A DNA stretch of 64,000 bases from an uncultured Bacilli bacterium (GCA_934167665.1 CAKPLN010000003.1:62001-126000); one strand, 5' to 3'. Shown: positions 16,904 to 24,728, numbered from the stretch's first letter. A program made the numbers and translations. The notes: generated from the letters alone by a model not told the origin.

Positions 16904-17140
16904 TTACGAAAATGCAATCATAAATAATATTAAAATAATTAATATTATAGATAAAAATGCAGCAATTTTTAATAGACTTTTACTTGACTTTTTGTGACTG
17001 TCTATTGTAGATTGATCTTCGAATACTTTCCCACAATCTTTACAAATCCAACGATGTCCTATTATCTGCCCGTGAGTCATATATAATTCTTTGTTTTCAC
17101 TTCCACATGTAGGACATACAATTTTGTTTTCACTACTCAT
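16904..17140 (-). CDS. Zinc-ribbon membrane protein of the lysogeny module
   Basis: The 78-residue protein has an N-terminal zinc ribbon (CPTCG ... CKDCG), a short polar linker and one C-terminal membrane helix. ATG 17140 lies after AAAGGA; an ATG seven codons upstream is possible. It lies between the integrase and the ImmA-like gene and is probably expressed in the lysogen, perhaps in superinfection exclusion. That role is inferred from position only. Confidence 0.65.
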   Translation of the reverse strand: MSSENKIVCPTCGSENKELYMTHGQIIGHRWICKDCGKVFEDQSTIDSHKKSSKSLLKIAAFLSIILIILILFMIAFS

Positions 17141-17190
17141 TCTTTTGGTTCCTTTCCACATTTATTTTAAAATACCTGTACTAGCATATT

Positions 17191-17502
17191 TTAATCTATT
17201 ATTTCTAATAATGACTTAATATATAAATCAGCATCATCCTCACATTTATCAATTTTAAATGCAGTAAGTGGATCCGTTTGATTCAAATGATTAAGTTCAA
17301 TATGAGCCAATTCATGAAGAATTGTCTTTTTCTTTTTATAATAAGACAAATTGCTATCAATAATTATTACATTGATACCTCGATAGTTAAATACACAGCC
17401 ATTAACTTTTTCTGGTAAATTATCATACACAATAGTAGCATTGTAATAATTTAATAGTTCATCTTGAGTTATTTGTTTACTTAATAAATTATATAAATTC
17501 AT
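17191..17502 (-). CDS. ImmA/IrrE-family metallopeptidase
   Basis: This 103-residue protein has the zinc protease motif HELAHIELNH. In ICEBs1 and related phages ImmA cleaves the cognate repressor to trigger induction, so this protein probably acts on the CI-like repressor encoded just upstream. ATG 17502 follows GAGGGG. The C-terminus lacks the larger extensions of IrrE. Confidence 0.88.
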   Translation of the reverse strand: MNLYNLLSKQITQDELLNYYNATIVYDNLPEKVNGCVFNYRGINVIIIDSNLSYYKKKKTILHELAHIELNHLNQTDPLTAFKIDKCEDDADLYIKSLLEIID

Positions 17503-17540
17503 ATTATACCCCTCATTAAGTACCTGTACTAGCATACTTA

Positions 17541-17963
17541 TTATTCACCATCTAATTGCCTATCAATTTCACGAATTCGTTTATTAATTATAAACTCCAT
17601 ATGTTCTTTATCATCATCGGTTAAAATACCTTTATTTTGATTATATAGCAAATCAAATCTATCAAGTTTTGAGTTGTATTCATCTACTTTATTAAAATTG
17701 ACGTTTGTCTCATCGCTAATATCTAATCCATCTATTTTACATTGGTTGGGGTTAAGCAAATCATCGTAAGCTAAATAATCCATTGTGCATTTCATAAAAG
17801 TAGAAAGCTTTTTTATTGTTGAAAATCGGGAATTATCTGCACTCTCTTTTTCATAAAAATCTCTAAGCGTTGTATATGGAATATCTGATAGTATAGCTAA
17901 CTGCTTCAAGTTCTTGATATTATTATCTTTCATAAAACTATCAACTTTTTCATTAAATGTCAT
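17541..17963 (-). CDS. CI-like phage repressor (XRE helix-turn-helix)
   Basis: The 140-residue protein has an N-terminal XRE-type helix-turn-helix (about 5-65: LKQLAILSDIPYTTLRDFYE) and a helical C-terminal region without a LexA-type peptidase. Proteolysis would therefore depend on the adjacent ImmA. ATG 17963 follows AAAGGAG. It is divergent from the Cro-like gene, with three matching operators between them. Confidence 0.88.
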   Translation of the reverse strand: MTFNEKVDSFMKDNNIKNLKQLAILSDIPYTTLRDFYEKESADNSRFSTIKKLSTFMKCTMDYLAYDDLLNPNQCKIDGLDISDETNVNFNKVDEYNSKLDRFDLLYNQNKGILTDDDKEHMEFIINKRIREIDRQLDGE

Positions 17964-17987
17964 ATTCAAAACTCCTTTCTTGTAATC

Positions 17988-18016
17988 ATTATAATCTCCA
18001 AAAATGTAAATGTAAA
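17988..18016 (-). promoter_or_regulatory. Repressor promoter (PRM-like)
   Basis: On the minus strand, TTTACA (18011-18016) and TATAAT (17988-17993) are spaced by 17 bp, driving the repressor, immA and integrase genes. Operator 1 lies immediately upstream. Confidence 0.65.
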
Positions 18017-18022
18017 TACGAA

Positions 18023-18114
18023 AAAACGAAAATTCGTATTTTTTTATCGAAATTGTATTGACAAAAAACGAAGTTCCGTATTATACTCGATTTATCAATA
18101 CGGAAGTCCGTATT
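18023..18114. promoter_or_regulatory. Three palindromic repressor operators
   Basis: Three 18-bp sites share the 8+2+8 layout. They are 18023-18040 (AAAACGAA-AA-TTCGTATT), 18065-18082 (AAAACGAA-GT-TCCGTATT) and 18097-18114 (AATACGGA-AG-TCCGTATT, a perfect palindrome). Centres are 42 and 32 bp apart, near whole helical turns. Site 2 lies between the -35 and -10 of the rightward promoter, so binding would block it. Confidence 0.75.
18058..18087 (+). promoter_or_regulatory. Early rightward promoter (PR-like)
   Basis: TTGACA (18058-18063) and TATACT (18082-18087), 18-bp spacing, precede the Cro-like gene; operator 2 occupies the spacer. Confidence 0.75.
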
Positions 18115-18130
18115 AGAAAGGAGGCATCAC

Positions 18131-18361
18131 ATGTATCCGAACTTAGATGCAGAAATGAGTAGAAAAAAAATAACTCAGTTTGATCTAATTGGACTATTGG
18201 ATAAAAACAGTTCAACAATTAGTCTAAAAATTACTGGCAAAAGAGATTGGAAATTACCTGAATGTAAAAAAATTCGAAAATCATTTTTTCCAGAGTTGAG
18301 TTTAGATTATTTATTTAAGACGAAAGAAGAAATAGAACAGGAGTCAAAATATGAAGATTAA
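18131..18361 (+). CDS. Cro-like DNA-binding protein
   Basis: The 76-residue protein is a compact helix-turn-helix protein (ITQFDLIGLLDKNSSTISLKITGKRDW) and the first gene of the rightward early operon. It likely competes with the CI-like protein for the three operators. AAAGGAGG precedes the start. It overlaps the next gene by 11 bp. Confidence 0.75.
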   Translation: MYPNLDAEMSRKKITQFDLIGLLDKNSSTISLKITGKRDWKLPECKKIRKSFFPELSLDYLFKTKEEIEQESKYED

Positions 18362-18575
18362 AGAAAGTCCTACCAAGACAAAAGAAGAAATACTAAATCA
18401 ATTATACGTATCAGCTTATGATTTACAAAAACTTATTCCAGAAATAACGTATGTAAGAGCACTAGAGTACATTAAATTAGCTCGGAATGAAATGAAAGAA
18501 AAGAATTTATTAGTACCAGAGGGTCAAACAAAACTAGCATTAACAAAAATTATTCGAAAAAAATTTGGATTTTGA
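18351..18575 (+). CDS. Small early DNA-binding-like protein
   Basis: This 74-residue basic protein is predicted to be mostly helical (LQKLIPEITYVRALEYIKLARNEMKEKN) and resembles small helix-turn-helix proteins of the DUF3173/excisionase kind. The order right after cro would suit an excisionase or accessory regulator. The identity is uncertain. Confidence 0.5.
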   Translation: MKIKESPTKTKEEILNQLYVSAYDLQKLIPEITYVRALEYIKLARNEMKEKNLLVPEGQTKLALTKIIRKKFGF

Positions 18576-18589
18576 GAGGAGGTGTAAAA

Positions 18590-18790
18590 ATGAAAAAAAT
18601 AAAATGGAAGAACTTATTTAAACTAGTGATTTTGTTAATCTGTATTAGCACTATTATACATGATTTATATACTTTAACAGTTTACAGCTGGATAAATAAC
18701 ATAACTGCCAGCTGGACATCGTTCGGACTATTAACGTTCGTATTAAGCGGCTTATTAAGTGAATATTTGATCGAAGATTTATTTAACTAA
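18590..18790 (+). CDS. Small phage membrane protein
   Basis: The 66-residue protein has a basic N-terminus and two predicted membrane helices (about 7-24 and 40-58). ATG 18590 follows a near-perfect AGGAGGTG. Function unknown. Confidence 0.6.
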   Translation: MKKIKWKNLFKLVILLICISTIIHDLYTLTVYSWINNITASWTSFGLLTFVLSGLLSEYLIEDLFN

Positions 18791-18800
18791 AGGAGGCAAA

Positions 18801-18911
18801 ATGAAAAAAAGGCAAAAAGAAAAGGACTCAATAACCACAAAAAGTCCCTTGCTTAAAACAAGCACTTTTAAAATACTACAAATTTTTAATTTTGTCAAAT
18901 TGAGGTGCTAA
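18801..18911 (+). CDS. Very small basic early protein
   Basis: This 36-residue Lys-rich peptide starts at ATG 18801 after AAAGGAGG. Its stop directly abuts the ATG of the replication gene at 18912, suggesting translational coupling. No family recognised. Confidence 0.5.
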   Translation: MKKRQKEKDSITTKSPLLKTSTFKILQIFNFVKLRC

Positions 18912-19616
18912 ATGAATGGAAAATGGATAAAAATATTTACAAAATTTTTAAATTGGGAATGGTATAAGGACCAAAATACAAAGGCACTTTTTATTCATTG
19001 TTTATTAAAAGCAAATTGGAAGGATGGAAAATTTGAGGGGCATGACATACCCAGAGGGAGCTTTGTGACAGGAAGAAAAAAGTTGGCTCAAGAATTAGGT
19101 TTATCAGAACAAGAGATAAGAACAGCACTAAAACACTTAATTTCAACCAAGGAATTAACCATCAAAAAAACCAATAAATTCTCAATAATATCAATAGTAA
19201 AATTCGAAATATATCAGCAAGTTAACCAACAAATTAACCAACAACTAACCAACAATCAACCAACAACTAACCAACAACTAACCACAATAGAAGAATATAT
19301 AGAATATAAGACTAATAATAGTGTGTGTAATAATATGCGCACGTGCGATGAAAATTTTGAATGTCATTTGGGCAGTCTCTATAAAACAATCAACTGTAAA
19401 AATTGTATGAAAAAATGGAAATGCCCTTTACCAGAAGAGCCTACGTTTGAAAGTTTGTATGGCAAGAGCTTTTACAAGTATGTCGCCGAAATTGAACTTA
19501 GAAAATTGGAAGTTGCTAAAGAATTGAACATGCGAAAAGAAAACAATGTTTTGAATTTGGAAGTTTTGGATTTATTTGATGATGAAGAAGGCTTAACAAA
19601 TGAGAAATGCCGATAA
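18912..19616 (+). CDS. Phage replication initiator-like protein (winged-helix N-terminus)
   Basis: The 234-residue protein opens with the N-terminal domain typical of Gram-positive phage replication organisers: WIKIFTKFLNWEWYKDQNTKALFIHCLLKANWKD, then RGSFVTGRKKLAQELGLSEQEIRTALKHL, a winged helix. A Gln/Asn/Thr-rich segment follows (about 103-125), encoded by an 11-bp-periodic repeat array. The C-terminal part has a Cys cluster (C-x7-C-x2-C-x5-C; NCKNCMKKWKC) rather than an obvious DnaD domain. It likely recognises the origin and recruits host replication proteins. Confidence 0.72.
   Translation: MNGKWIKIFTKFLNWEWYKDQNTKALFIHCLLKANWKDGKFEGHDIPRGSFVTGRKKLAQELGLSEQEIRTALKHLISTKELTIKKTNKFSIISIVKFEIYQQVNQQINQQLTNNQPTTNQQLTTIEEYIEYKTNNSVCNNMRTCDENFECHLGSLYKTINCKNCMKKWKCPLPEEPTFESLYGKSFYKYVAEIELRKLEVAKELNMRKENNVLNLEVLDLFDDEEGLTNEKCR
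19222..19287 (+). repeat. Iteron-like array, candidate phage origin
   Basis: The core AACCAACAA occurs five times, starting at 19224, 19236, 19247, 19258 and 19269, with a partial copy at 19280. Spacing is 12 then 11 bp, which rotates the reading frame between copies, so the repeat is preserved at DNA rather than protein level. It lies inside the replication initiator gene. Confidence 0.6.
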
Positions 19617-19779
19617 TTATAATGACACATGCAGAAAATGTGTATGCGGCGCAAAGAGAAGTTTTTTATACTGCAAAGGAGACGTATTAATTTGTCATAT
19701 ATGCGGTAGAGCAATTTATAGAAACGACAAAATAAAATTCAAAAAAGAAATGGAGAAAATATGGAAACGAAAGATTTAG
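19600..19779 (+). CDS. Small zinc-ribbon protein
   Basis: This 59-residue protein has five cysteines arranged as CRKCVCG ... YC ... CHICG, a treble-clef or zinc-ribbon pattern, plus a basic C-terminal helix. It starts at ATG 19600 within the end of the replication gene and overlaps the next gene by 19 bp. Overlaps of this type are normal in this operon. DNA or RNA binding is plausible but unproven. Confidence 0.55.
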   Translation: MRNADNYNDTCRKCVCGAKRSFLYCKGDVLICHICGRAIYRNDKIKFKKEMEKIWKRKI

Positions 19780-19979
19780 ATAGTTATTATCCAGGATATG
19801 ATGACTACTGTGAAAGAAATTCTACAGTACCATTTGATGAATTTATGAAAACAGAAGAGCAAAAGGAAATGTTTAAAGCAAAACTTCAAGAAATATCTGA
19901 ACTAATAGAGGATGATCAATATTCTTCGGAAGAAAAGATTAAATACATTAAAGCAATCATTGATGAGGTAAAACTATGA
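19761..19979 (+). CDS. Small acidic phage protein
   Basis: This 72-residue acidic, mainly helical protein follows GGAG at a good distance. Its stop overlaps the next start (19976). No family recognised. Confidence 0.55.
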   Translation: METKDLDSYYPGYDDYCERNSTVPFDEFMKTEEQKEMFKAKLQEISELIEDDQYSSEEKIKYIKAIIDEVKL

Positions 19980-20149
19980 TTGAAATATTTTTAAATTTAT
20001 TTAAAACATACAGAGATTTAAAATCAGAAAATTCAATGCTTGAGAAAAGACTTAACAGAAAAACTGTTGAGTGCAATATAAAAGACAAAAAAATTAAAGA
20101 ACTAAAAGAAAAAATAGAAAAGTTGGAGGAAAAACATGGAAGAAGTTAA
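19976..20149 (+). CDS. Small coiled-coil phage protein
   Basis: This 57-residue protein has a hydrophobic N-terminal turn (MIEIFLNLF) and a Lys/Glu-rich coiled coil to its C-terminus. It overlaps genes on both sides by 4 and 14 bp, typical of the operon. No family recognised. Confidence 0.5.
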   Translation: MIEIFLNLFKTYRDLKSENSMLEKRLNRKTVECNIKDKKIKELKEKIEKLEEKHGRS

Positions 20150-21029
20150 AGAAGCAGAAATTTTTGAAGAAAAAGCATTAACGAAACCAGAATTTAAAGA
20201 AGAAATTAATGCCGAAATAATAGGAACAGCAAAAATTGAAGACAATATCAAAAAAGTAAAAGAATATGCAATCAAAGTGAAAGAATATTATACAGGCATG
20301 GTTTTTACTGCTGCAACAAAAGAGGATGCAGAAAAGGAAAAGGCCGATATAAACAAATTTAAAAAACAAATTGAAGATTTTAGAAAACAAATTGTTGCTA
20401 AATATAACGAGCCAATAAAATTGTTTGAAGACACTGCTAAAGAAACAGAAAAACTGTTGAAAGAAACTTACGATTTGATCAACGTTCAAGTAAAAGCATT
20501 TGATGATGAACAATTGGAAAAAGTAAGAGAAAAAGTTGAATCATATTTCAACGAATATGCACAAAGCAAGGGTATTGACTTTGTTAATTTCAGTCAGATG
20601 AACATATCGGTAACAAAAGGCCTATTGACATCTACTGGAAATTTAACAAAGAAAATACAAGATCAAATGAATGAATTCATTGATAGATGTGCAAAAGATG
20701 TGGATTTGATTAACACATTGGAACACAAAGAGGAGATTCTGATCGAATACAAAAAGACTCTTAAGTCTGCTGAATCAATAGCAATGGTAATGGACAGATA
20801 TAAGCAATTGGAAGACATGAAAAAAGAAAAGGAGTCAACAAAAGAACAAGTAATCAACGATGAAGAAATGTTAAAGAGAATCAATATTCTATCTGCTCCA
20901 AAAGTAGAAGAAAAAGCCAATAGAAATCAGGAAGAAATTTTAGAATTAACATTTAAAGTTAGAGGAACAAGAGCAAAATTAAAAGCGCTAAAAGAATTTT
21001 TAAATAATGGAGGATATGATTATGAATAA
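20136..21029 (+). CDS. DUF1351 phage protein
   Basis: The 297-residue protein is helical, charged and of the DUF1351 type, which is encoded next to RecT/Bet recombinases in many Gram-positive phages. A long coiled region covers about residues 60-130 (DINKFKKQIEDFRKQIVAKYNEPI). The C-terminus (EILELTFKVRGTRAKLKALKEFL) looks like a small DNA-interaction module. AGTTGGAGG precedes its start, and its end overlaps recT by 8 bp. A role in recombination is inferred from context. Confidence 0.78.
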   Translation: MEEVKEAEIFEEKALTKPEFKEEINAEIIGTAKIEDNIKKVKEYAIKVKEYYTGMVFTAATKEDAEKEKADINKFKKQIEDFRKQIVAKYNEPIKLFEDTAKETEKLLKETYDLINVQVKAFDDEQLEKVREKVESYFNEYAQSKGIDFVNFSQMNISVTKGLLTSTGNLTKKIQDQMNEFIDRCAKDVDLINTLEHKEEILIEYKKTLKSAESIAMVMDRYKQLEDMKKEKESTKEQVINDEEMLKRINILSAPKVEEKANRNQEEILELTFKVRGTRAKLKALKEFLNNGGYDYE

Positions 21030-21732
21030 TAAACAAGAATTGCAAAACAATTTAGCAGTTGTATACGAGGTTGATGGGCAACAAATTAAATTAACACCCA
21101 AAATAGTACAAGATTACATAGTGGGTACTAGTGCACAAATTACAATGCCAGAATTTAAAATGTTTACTGAATTGTGCAAGGTTAGAGGCCTAAATCCATT
21201 TTTACGAGAAGCATACTGTATTAAATATTCAAATAAGACACCAGCAACAATAGTTGTAGGGAAAGATGCAATTTTAAAAAGAGCAGTATTAAATCCTAAA
21301 TACAATGGTATGAAATCCGGAATTATTGTAACCAATGAAAATGGTGAAGAAAAGAAAAGAACAGGTACATTTAAACTTCCTAATGAAACTCTTGTAGGTG
21401 GTTGGGCTGAAGTTTTTAGAAAAGATTGGGAAAATTCGATTGAAGCCAGTGTTTCATTAGAAGAAGCTATCCAGAGAAAAAGTGATGGAGAGCCAAATTC
21501 TAATTGGACTAAACAACCTGCCACAATGATTGAAAAAGTAGCAAAGGTTAGAGCCCTAAGAGAGGCTTTTGTTGAGGATTTAGGTGGAATGTATGAGGCT
21601 GAGGAAATGAATGTAGATTTGCCTGAACTAAAGGAAGAAGACAGAATAATTGTACAAGATGAAGAAGATAATTTGGAAACAGAACCAACAGAAAATTCTG
21701 ATATAAAACAGGTCAACATAAATGAATTATAA
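21022..21732 (+). CDS. recT: RecT/Bet-family single-strand annealing protein
   Basis: The 236-residue protein contains the Bet/RecT core: TMPEFKMFTELCKVRGLNPFLREAYCIKY, a GKDAILKRAVLNPKYNGMKSG segment and the C-terminal WTKQPATMIEKVAKVRALREAF motif. These proteins anneal complementary strands during phage recombination. I chose ATG 21022 after GGAGGATATGATT; ATG 21007 overlaps the previous gene and its ribosome-binding site. No YqaJ or RecE exonuclease is adjacent; an MBL-fold protein takes that place. Confidence 0.93.
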   Translation: MNNKQELQNNLAVVYEVDGQQIKLTPKIVQDYIVGTSAQITMPEFKMFTELCKVRGLNPFLREAYCIKYSNKTPATIVVGKDAILKRAVLNPKYNGMKSGIIVTNENGEEKKRTGTFKLPNETLVGGWAEVFRKDWENSIEASVSLEEAIQRKSDGEPNSNWTKQPATMIEKVAKVRALREAFVEDLGGMYEAEEMNVDLPELKEEDRIIVQDEEDNLETEPTENSDIKQVNINEL

Positions 21733-22351
21733 GATTTTAAACAGTGGCTCGGATGGGAACTGCACACTAATAAATGACATTTTAGCTATTGACATGGGAG
21801 TTAGTTATAAGCTGCTAACTCCTCACGTTGAAAAATTGAGACTAGTTCTCTTGACACACGTTCACTCAGATCACTTCAATAAAGCCACAATAAGAAGATT
21901 GGCCAAAGATAGGCCAACACTAAGATTCGGTTGCTGTGAATGGTTAGTACAGGAATTGATAAACTGCGGTGTTGATAGAAGGAATATTGATGTATATGAA
22001 ATTGGCTTATTTTATGATTATGAATTATTTAAAATAATGCCAGTAAAACTTTACCATGACGTTCCAAATTGCGGCTATAGAGTATTTTTTGGAAAAGAAA
22101 AGTTAATCTATGCAACAGACACATACACATTAGATGGAATTAAGGCCATAGAGTACGATTATTACTTGATAGAGGGTAATTATCAAGATGAAGAAGAATT
22201 AAACTCTAGAGCCACAAATAGCTATTATGAGAGCAGAGTTAAAAAGACTCATTTAAGCAAAGAATATGCAACCAACTGGCTACTTGAAAATATGGGTTTG
22301 AAGTCAGAATATCATTGGATGCATGAACATAAGGAGAAGAACAATGAATAG
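21722..22351 (+). CDS. MBL-fold metallohydrolase, candidate recombination nuclease
   Basis: The 209-residue protein has the metallo-beta-lactamase signature LLTHVHSDHFNKATI (HxHxDH), an early GSDGNCTLI segment, later His/Asp metal ligands (KLYHDVPNCGYRV, YATDT), and a final HWMHEHKE. The gene overlaps recT by 11 bp. Related MBL proteins often accompany RecT in Firmicutes phages. I infer that it provides or aids nuclease activity for annealing, but other hydrolase roles are possible. Confidence 0.78.
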   Translation: MNYKILNSGSDGNCTLINDILAIDMGVSYKLLTPHVEKLRLVLLTHVHSDHFNKATIRRLAKDRPTLRFGCCEWLVQELINCGVDRRNIDVYEIGLFYDYELFKIMPVKLYHDVPNCGYRVFFGKEKLIYATDTYTLDGIKAIEYDYYLIEGNYQDEEELNSRATNSYYESRVKKTHLSKEYATNWLLENMGLKSEYHWMHEHKEKNNE

Positions 22352-22868
22352 TACAATAAAATGTTCTAATTGCACTAATAATAATGTCTGTTCAAGGTGC
22401 GGTGAATGCTGTACACCTTTTATACCGATCACTCAAAAAGAGTGTAAAAGAATAAAAAAATATATCAAAGAGAATAAAATTCAACCTACTGAAATTAGAG
22501 AAGGTAACAATATTTATTTGAGATGTCCATTTTATGATAGAAAAAACAAAAAATGTAATGTATATCCAGTTAGGCCAGAAGTGTGTAGAAAATTTATTTG
22601 CTCAAATAATGAAAAAACAATAGATGATAATAGAAAATATTATGATGCTAGAGCAGATATTAATGGAAATACAAACAAGTTAACTCCAATGGATTTGTTG
22701 TTTTACGATAGACTAGATACATTATTCTACTATATTCAATGGCAGTTTAACCCACAGTCAGAAGAACAATTAATTGAAATTTTATACAAAATTGGTAGAG
22801 CGGATGTAGCCAAGGCGATTATAAGCAAAAATATAATTGTAACTTGGTCAGGAGATGAAAAATGTTAG
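22344..22868 (+). CDS. YkgJ-type cysteine-cluster protein
   Basis: The 174-residue protein has the YkgJ pattern: CSRCGECCTPFIPITQKE at the N-terminus and LRCPFYDRKNKKCNVYPVRPEVCRKFIC in the middle. Together these provide about eight cysteines for zinc or an iron-sulfur cluster. An extra CxxC-type pair precedes it. The biochemical role of the family is unclear. ATG 22344 follows AAGGAG. It overlaps both neighbours. Confidence 0.78.
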   Translation: MNSTIKCSNCTNNNVCSRCGECCTPFIPITQKECKRIKKYIKENKIQPTEIREGNNIYLRCPFYDRKNKKCNVYPVRPEVCRKFICSNNEKTIDDNRKYYDARADINGNTNKLTPMDLLFYDRLDTLFYYIQWQFNPQSEEQLIEILYKIGRADVAKAIISKNIIVTWSGDEKC

Positions 22869-23170
22869 AGCAGTTAAAACAGGATATAGAGCAGTATAGA
22901 GCAGCTATGGAAGATTTTTATAATCTTATTCCGGAAGATATAGAAAGTGCATATCAGTTAGCTATGGTGTTCATGCAACTAGCCAATAGATGGGCAGAAA
23001 TCCAACTGAATGCTAATAAGTACTGTACTTATTTAGGAGTTTCAAGAACTTCATTTAAAGATTATGCATATCAAAAATACAGATTATCATCAAAAGCACA
23101 TGAGTTTTGTAGAGTGGTATGGCGACAGGGTAAGGAAGAATACAATAATAGTTTTAATAAAGAAATTTAG
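22862..23170 (+). CDS. Phage protein, unknown
   Basis: The 102-residue protein is predicted to be largely helical (LEQLKQDIEQYRAAMEDFYNLI; FMQLANRWAEIQLNANKYC). AGGAGATG precedes the start, overlapping the previous stop. No family recognised. Confidence 0.6.
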   Translation: MLEQLKQDIEQYRAAMEDFYNLIPEDIESAYQLAMVFMQLANRWAEIQLNANKYCTYLGVSRTSFKDYAYQKYRLSSKAHEFCRVVWRQGKEEYNNSFNKEI

Positions 23171-23179
23171 GAGGAAATT

Positions 23180-23440
23180 ATGTTTGAATTTATAAAGAAA
23201 GCAAAAAGAGAATATGTAGGAACAACAATATTTGTTACAAAGAATGAAGACGTAACAGTAGAAAAGTTATTAGATATTATAGTTAGAAACATTGAGAACT
23301 ATGTTAGACAAAATCATACAATGCCAGAAAAACTAAGACTAAGTTATAACAATTACTCTAGAATAATAGATTATAATCACACTTTGGTTGAAAGACGTGA
23401 GGGTAAATATTATACGTTTGGAGTACAAATTGAAGTCTAG
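23180..23440 (+). CDS. Phage protein, unknown
   Basis: The 86-residue basic protein has mixed strands and helices. GGAGG precedes the ATG. No family recognised. Confidence 0.55.
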   Translation: MFEFIKKAKREYVGTTIFVTKNEDVTVEKLLDIIVRNIENYVRQNHTMPEKLRLSYNNYSRIIDYNHTLVERREGKYYTFGVQIEV

Positions 23441-23657
23441 ATATGTTGTTAAAGATGTTGTAACAGGAAGATATTTGACAGACAATTATTATAGAGCATC
23501 AGGCGATAATTGCCTGTCATATTTTTTAGAAGATGCTCACGAATTCACAGCATTCGAATTGAAATTAGCTAGTGTTACACGTTTAAATGGCAAAACAGGG
23601 TATAGAGTATATAAACTAAAAAATGAAGAAGAAAGAGGTATTATTTATGTTAAATAA
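23430..23657 (+). CDS. Phage protein, unknown, probable TTG start
   Basis: This 75-residue protein has the sequence pattern RYVVKDVVTGRYLTDNYYRA. I chose TTG 23430 because TTTGGAG lies five bases upstream and it leaves only an 11-bp overlap with the previous gene; a TTG at 23388 would give a 53-bp overlap without a good site. No family recognised. Confidence 0.5.
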   Translation: MKSRYVVKDVVTGRYLTDNYYRASGDNCLSYFLEDAHEFTAFELKLASVTRLNGKTGYRVYKLKNEEERGIIYVK

Positions 23658-23847
23658 AGGTCAAAAAGCAGCAATAGTTATTGCATTAATCGGAATTTTA
23701 ATGATAGTAATGGGATTTACAATCGGATTAATAGATAAAATCAATGAAAACAGATGTATGAACATGCCAACTAGTGAAGTATTCAGCGATAAAAGCTGCA
23801 GTAGATACATAACTGATTACATAAATCGTTGGACAGATGAATGGTGA
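23647..23847 (+). CDS. Small phage membrane protein
   Basis: This 66-residue protein has one membrane helix (about 8-28) followed by a short outer domain with two cysteines that could form a disulfide. ATG 23647 follows AAAGAGG. Function unknown. Confidence 0.55.
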   Translation: MLNKGQKAAIVIALIGILMIVMGFTIGLIDKINENRCMNMPTSEVFSDKSCSRYITDYINRWTDEW

Positions 23848-24232
23848 AAAAGCGATTATGATAAATATACTAGATGAACTAAAAAAAATCAAAATGTATA
23901 TAGATGAAAATTACGAAGTAGATTCTGAAATAAAAAAAGCCTATATTCACGAATATAGTTTGATTATAAAAATAAAAAAATACGATATTAAAATAAATGT
24001 TTCAAACAAGAATCCAAAGTCATACATCCCAGATAACTTTGGTCTGTATTTAGAATATGATGCCAATAAAAAATATCAAAACGAACTTTGCTATGCTGGT
24101 GGTGGATATATGACGAAGTATTTTCCTGGCGAATATGGTGAAATCGATAGTTATTTAAAAGATTTTGGGGTCACAAAGACAGAAAGACAAACAACAATAT
24201 TTGATTTTTTCGAAGAGGACAACTATGCCTAG
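23837..24232 (+). CDS. Phage protein with C-terminal clamp-binding-like peptide
   Basis: The 131-residue protein has an N-terminal helix, a beta-rich middle (IHEYSLIIKIKKYDIKINVSN) and a final RQTTIFDFFEEDN tail. QTTIFDFF fits the general Q-x2-hydrophobic-x2-aromatic-aromatic peptide that binds sliding clamps. The stop overlaps the methyltransferase start. An alternative ATG at 23858 cannot be excluded. Family not recognised. Confidence 0.55.
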   Translation: MNGEKAIMINILDELKKIKMYIDENYEVDSEIKKAYIHEYSLIIKIKKYDIKINVSNKNPKSYIPDNFGLYLEYDANKKYQNELCYAGGGYMTKYFPGEYGEIDSYLKDFGVTKTERQTTIFDFFEEDNYA

Positions 24233-24722
24233 GCAAATTAAAACTTGTAGAAGAAAAACACTAGATGATGAATTTTTTACATTATATAAAGATGTGGTAA
24301 GAGAACTTCATAAATATAATTTAAGAGGAAAAAGGATTATATGTCCTTGCGACAATAAAGAAAGCAACATATATAAGTATTTAAAAGATTGCTACTATGA
24401 TGTTAAATGTGATGACAAAGAGTGGAGAAACGTTGATTATTCAAAATATGATTTAGTAATAACTAATCCTCCATTTAGTCAAGTTAGAGAGTTTATTAGA
24501 CACTTAGTTAATCAAAAAATAGATTTCATAATTATTGTTAGCGATGTCCTACGATACAGTATTAAAAATGGAAAAATAGATTTTGGTACTACACTGTACA
24601 AAGGTTGGGATGCACAAAAATTTTATAGACCCGATGGAAGTATTAAAGCAGTACATTGTGGCTGGATTTCAACGATCAAAGATGACTGGGGAGAAAACAA
24701 ATTATTAGGAGGAGTGAAGTAA
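24225..24722 (+). CDS. Adenine-specific DNA methyltransferase, EcoRI-like
   Basis: The 165-residue protein resembles the EcoRI-family phage methyltransferases. It contains the catalytic NPPF motif (DLVITNPPFSQVREFI), a preceding CPCDNKESNIYKYLKD segment in place of the usual glycine-rich S-adenosylmethionine loop, and HCGWISTI near the end. ATG 24225 follows GAGGAC. It is solitary, with no restriction nuclease partner visible, so it probably protects or marks phage DNA. It is shorter than EcoRI methylase. Confidence 0.72.
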   Translation: MPRQIKTCRRKTLDDEFFTLYKDVVRELHKYNLRGKRIICPCDNKESNIYKYLKDCYYDVKCDDKEWRNVDYSKYDLVITNPPFSQVREFIRHLVNQKIDFIIIVSDVLRYSIKNGKIDFGTTLYKGWDAQKFYRPDGSIKAVHCGWISTIKDDWGENKLLGGVK

Positions 24723-24728
24723 ATCGGT

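Noticed and set aside
21114..21767. Long minus-strand ORF opposite recT
   Set aside because: recT has strong family motifs; the antisense ORF is low-complexity and has no supporting site.
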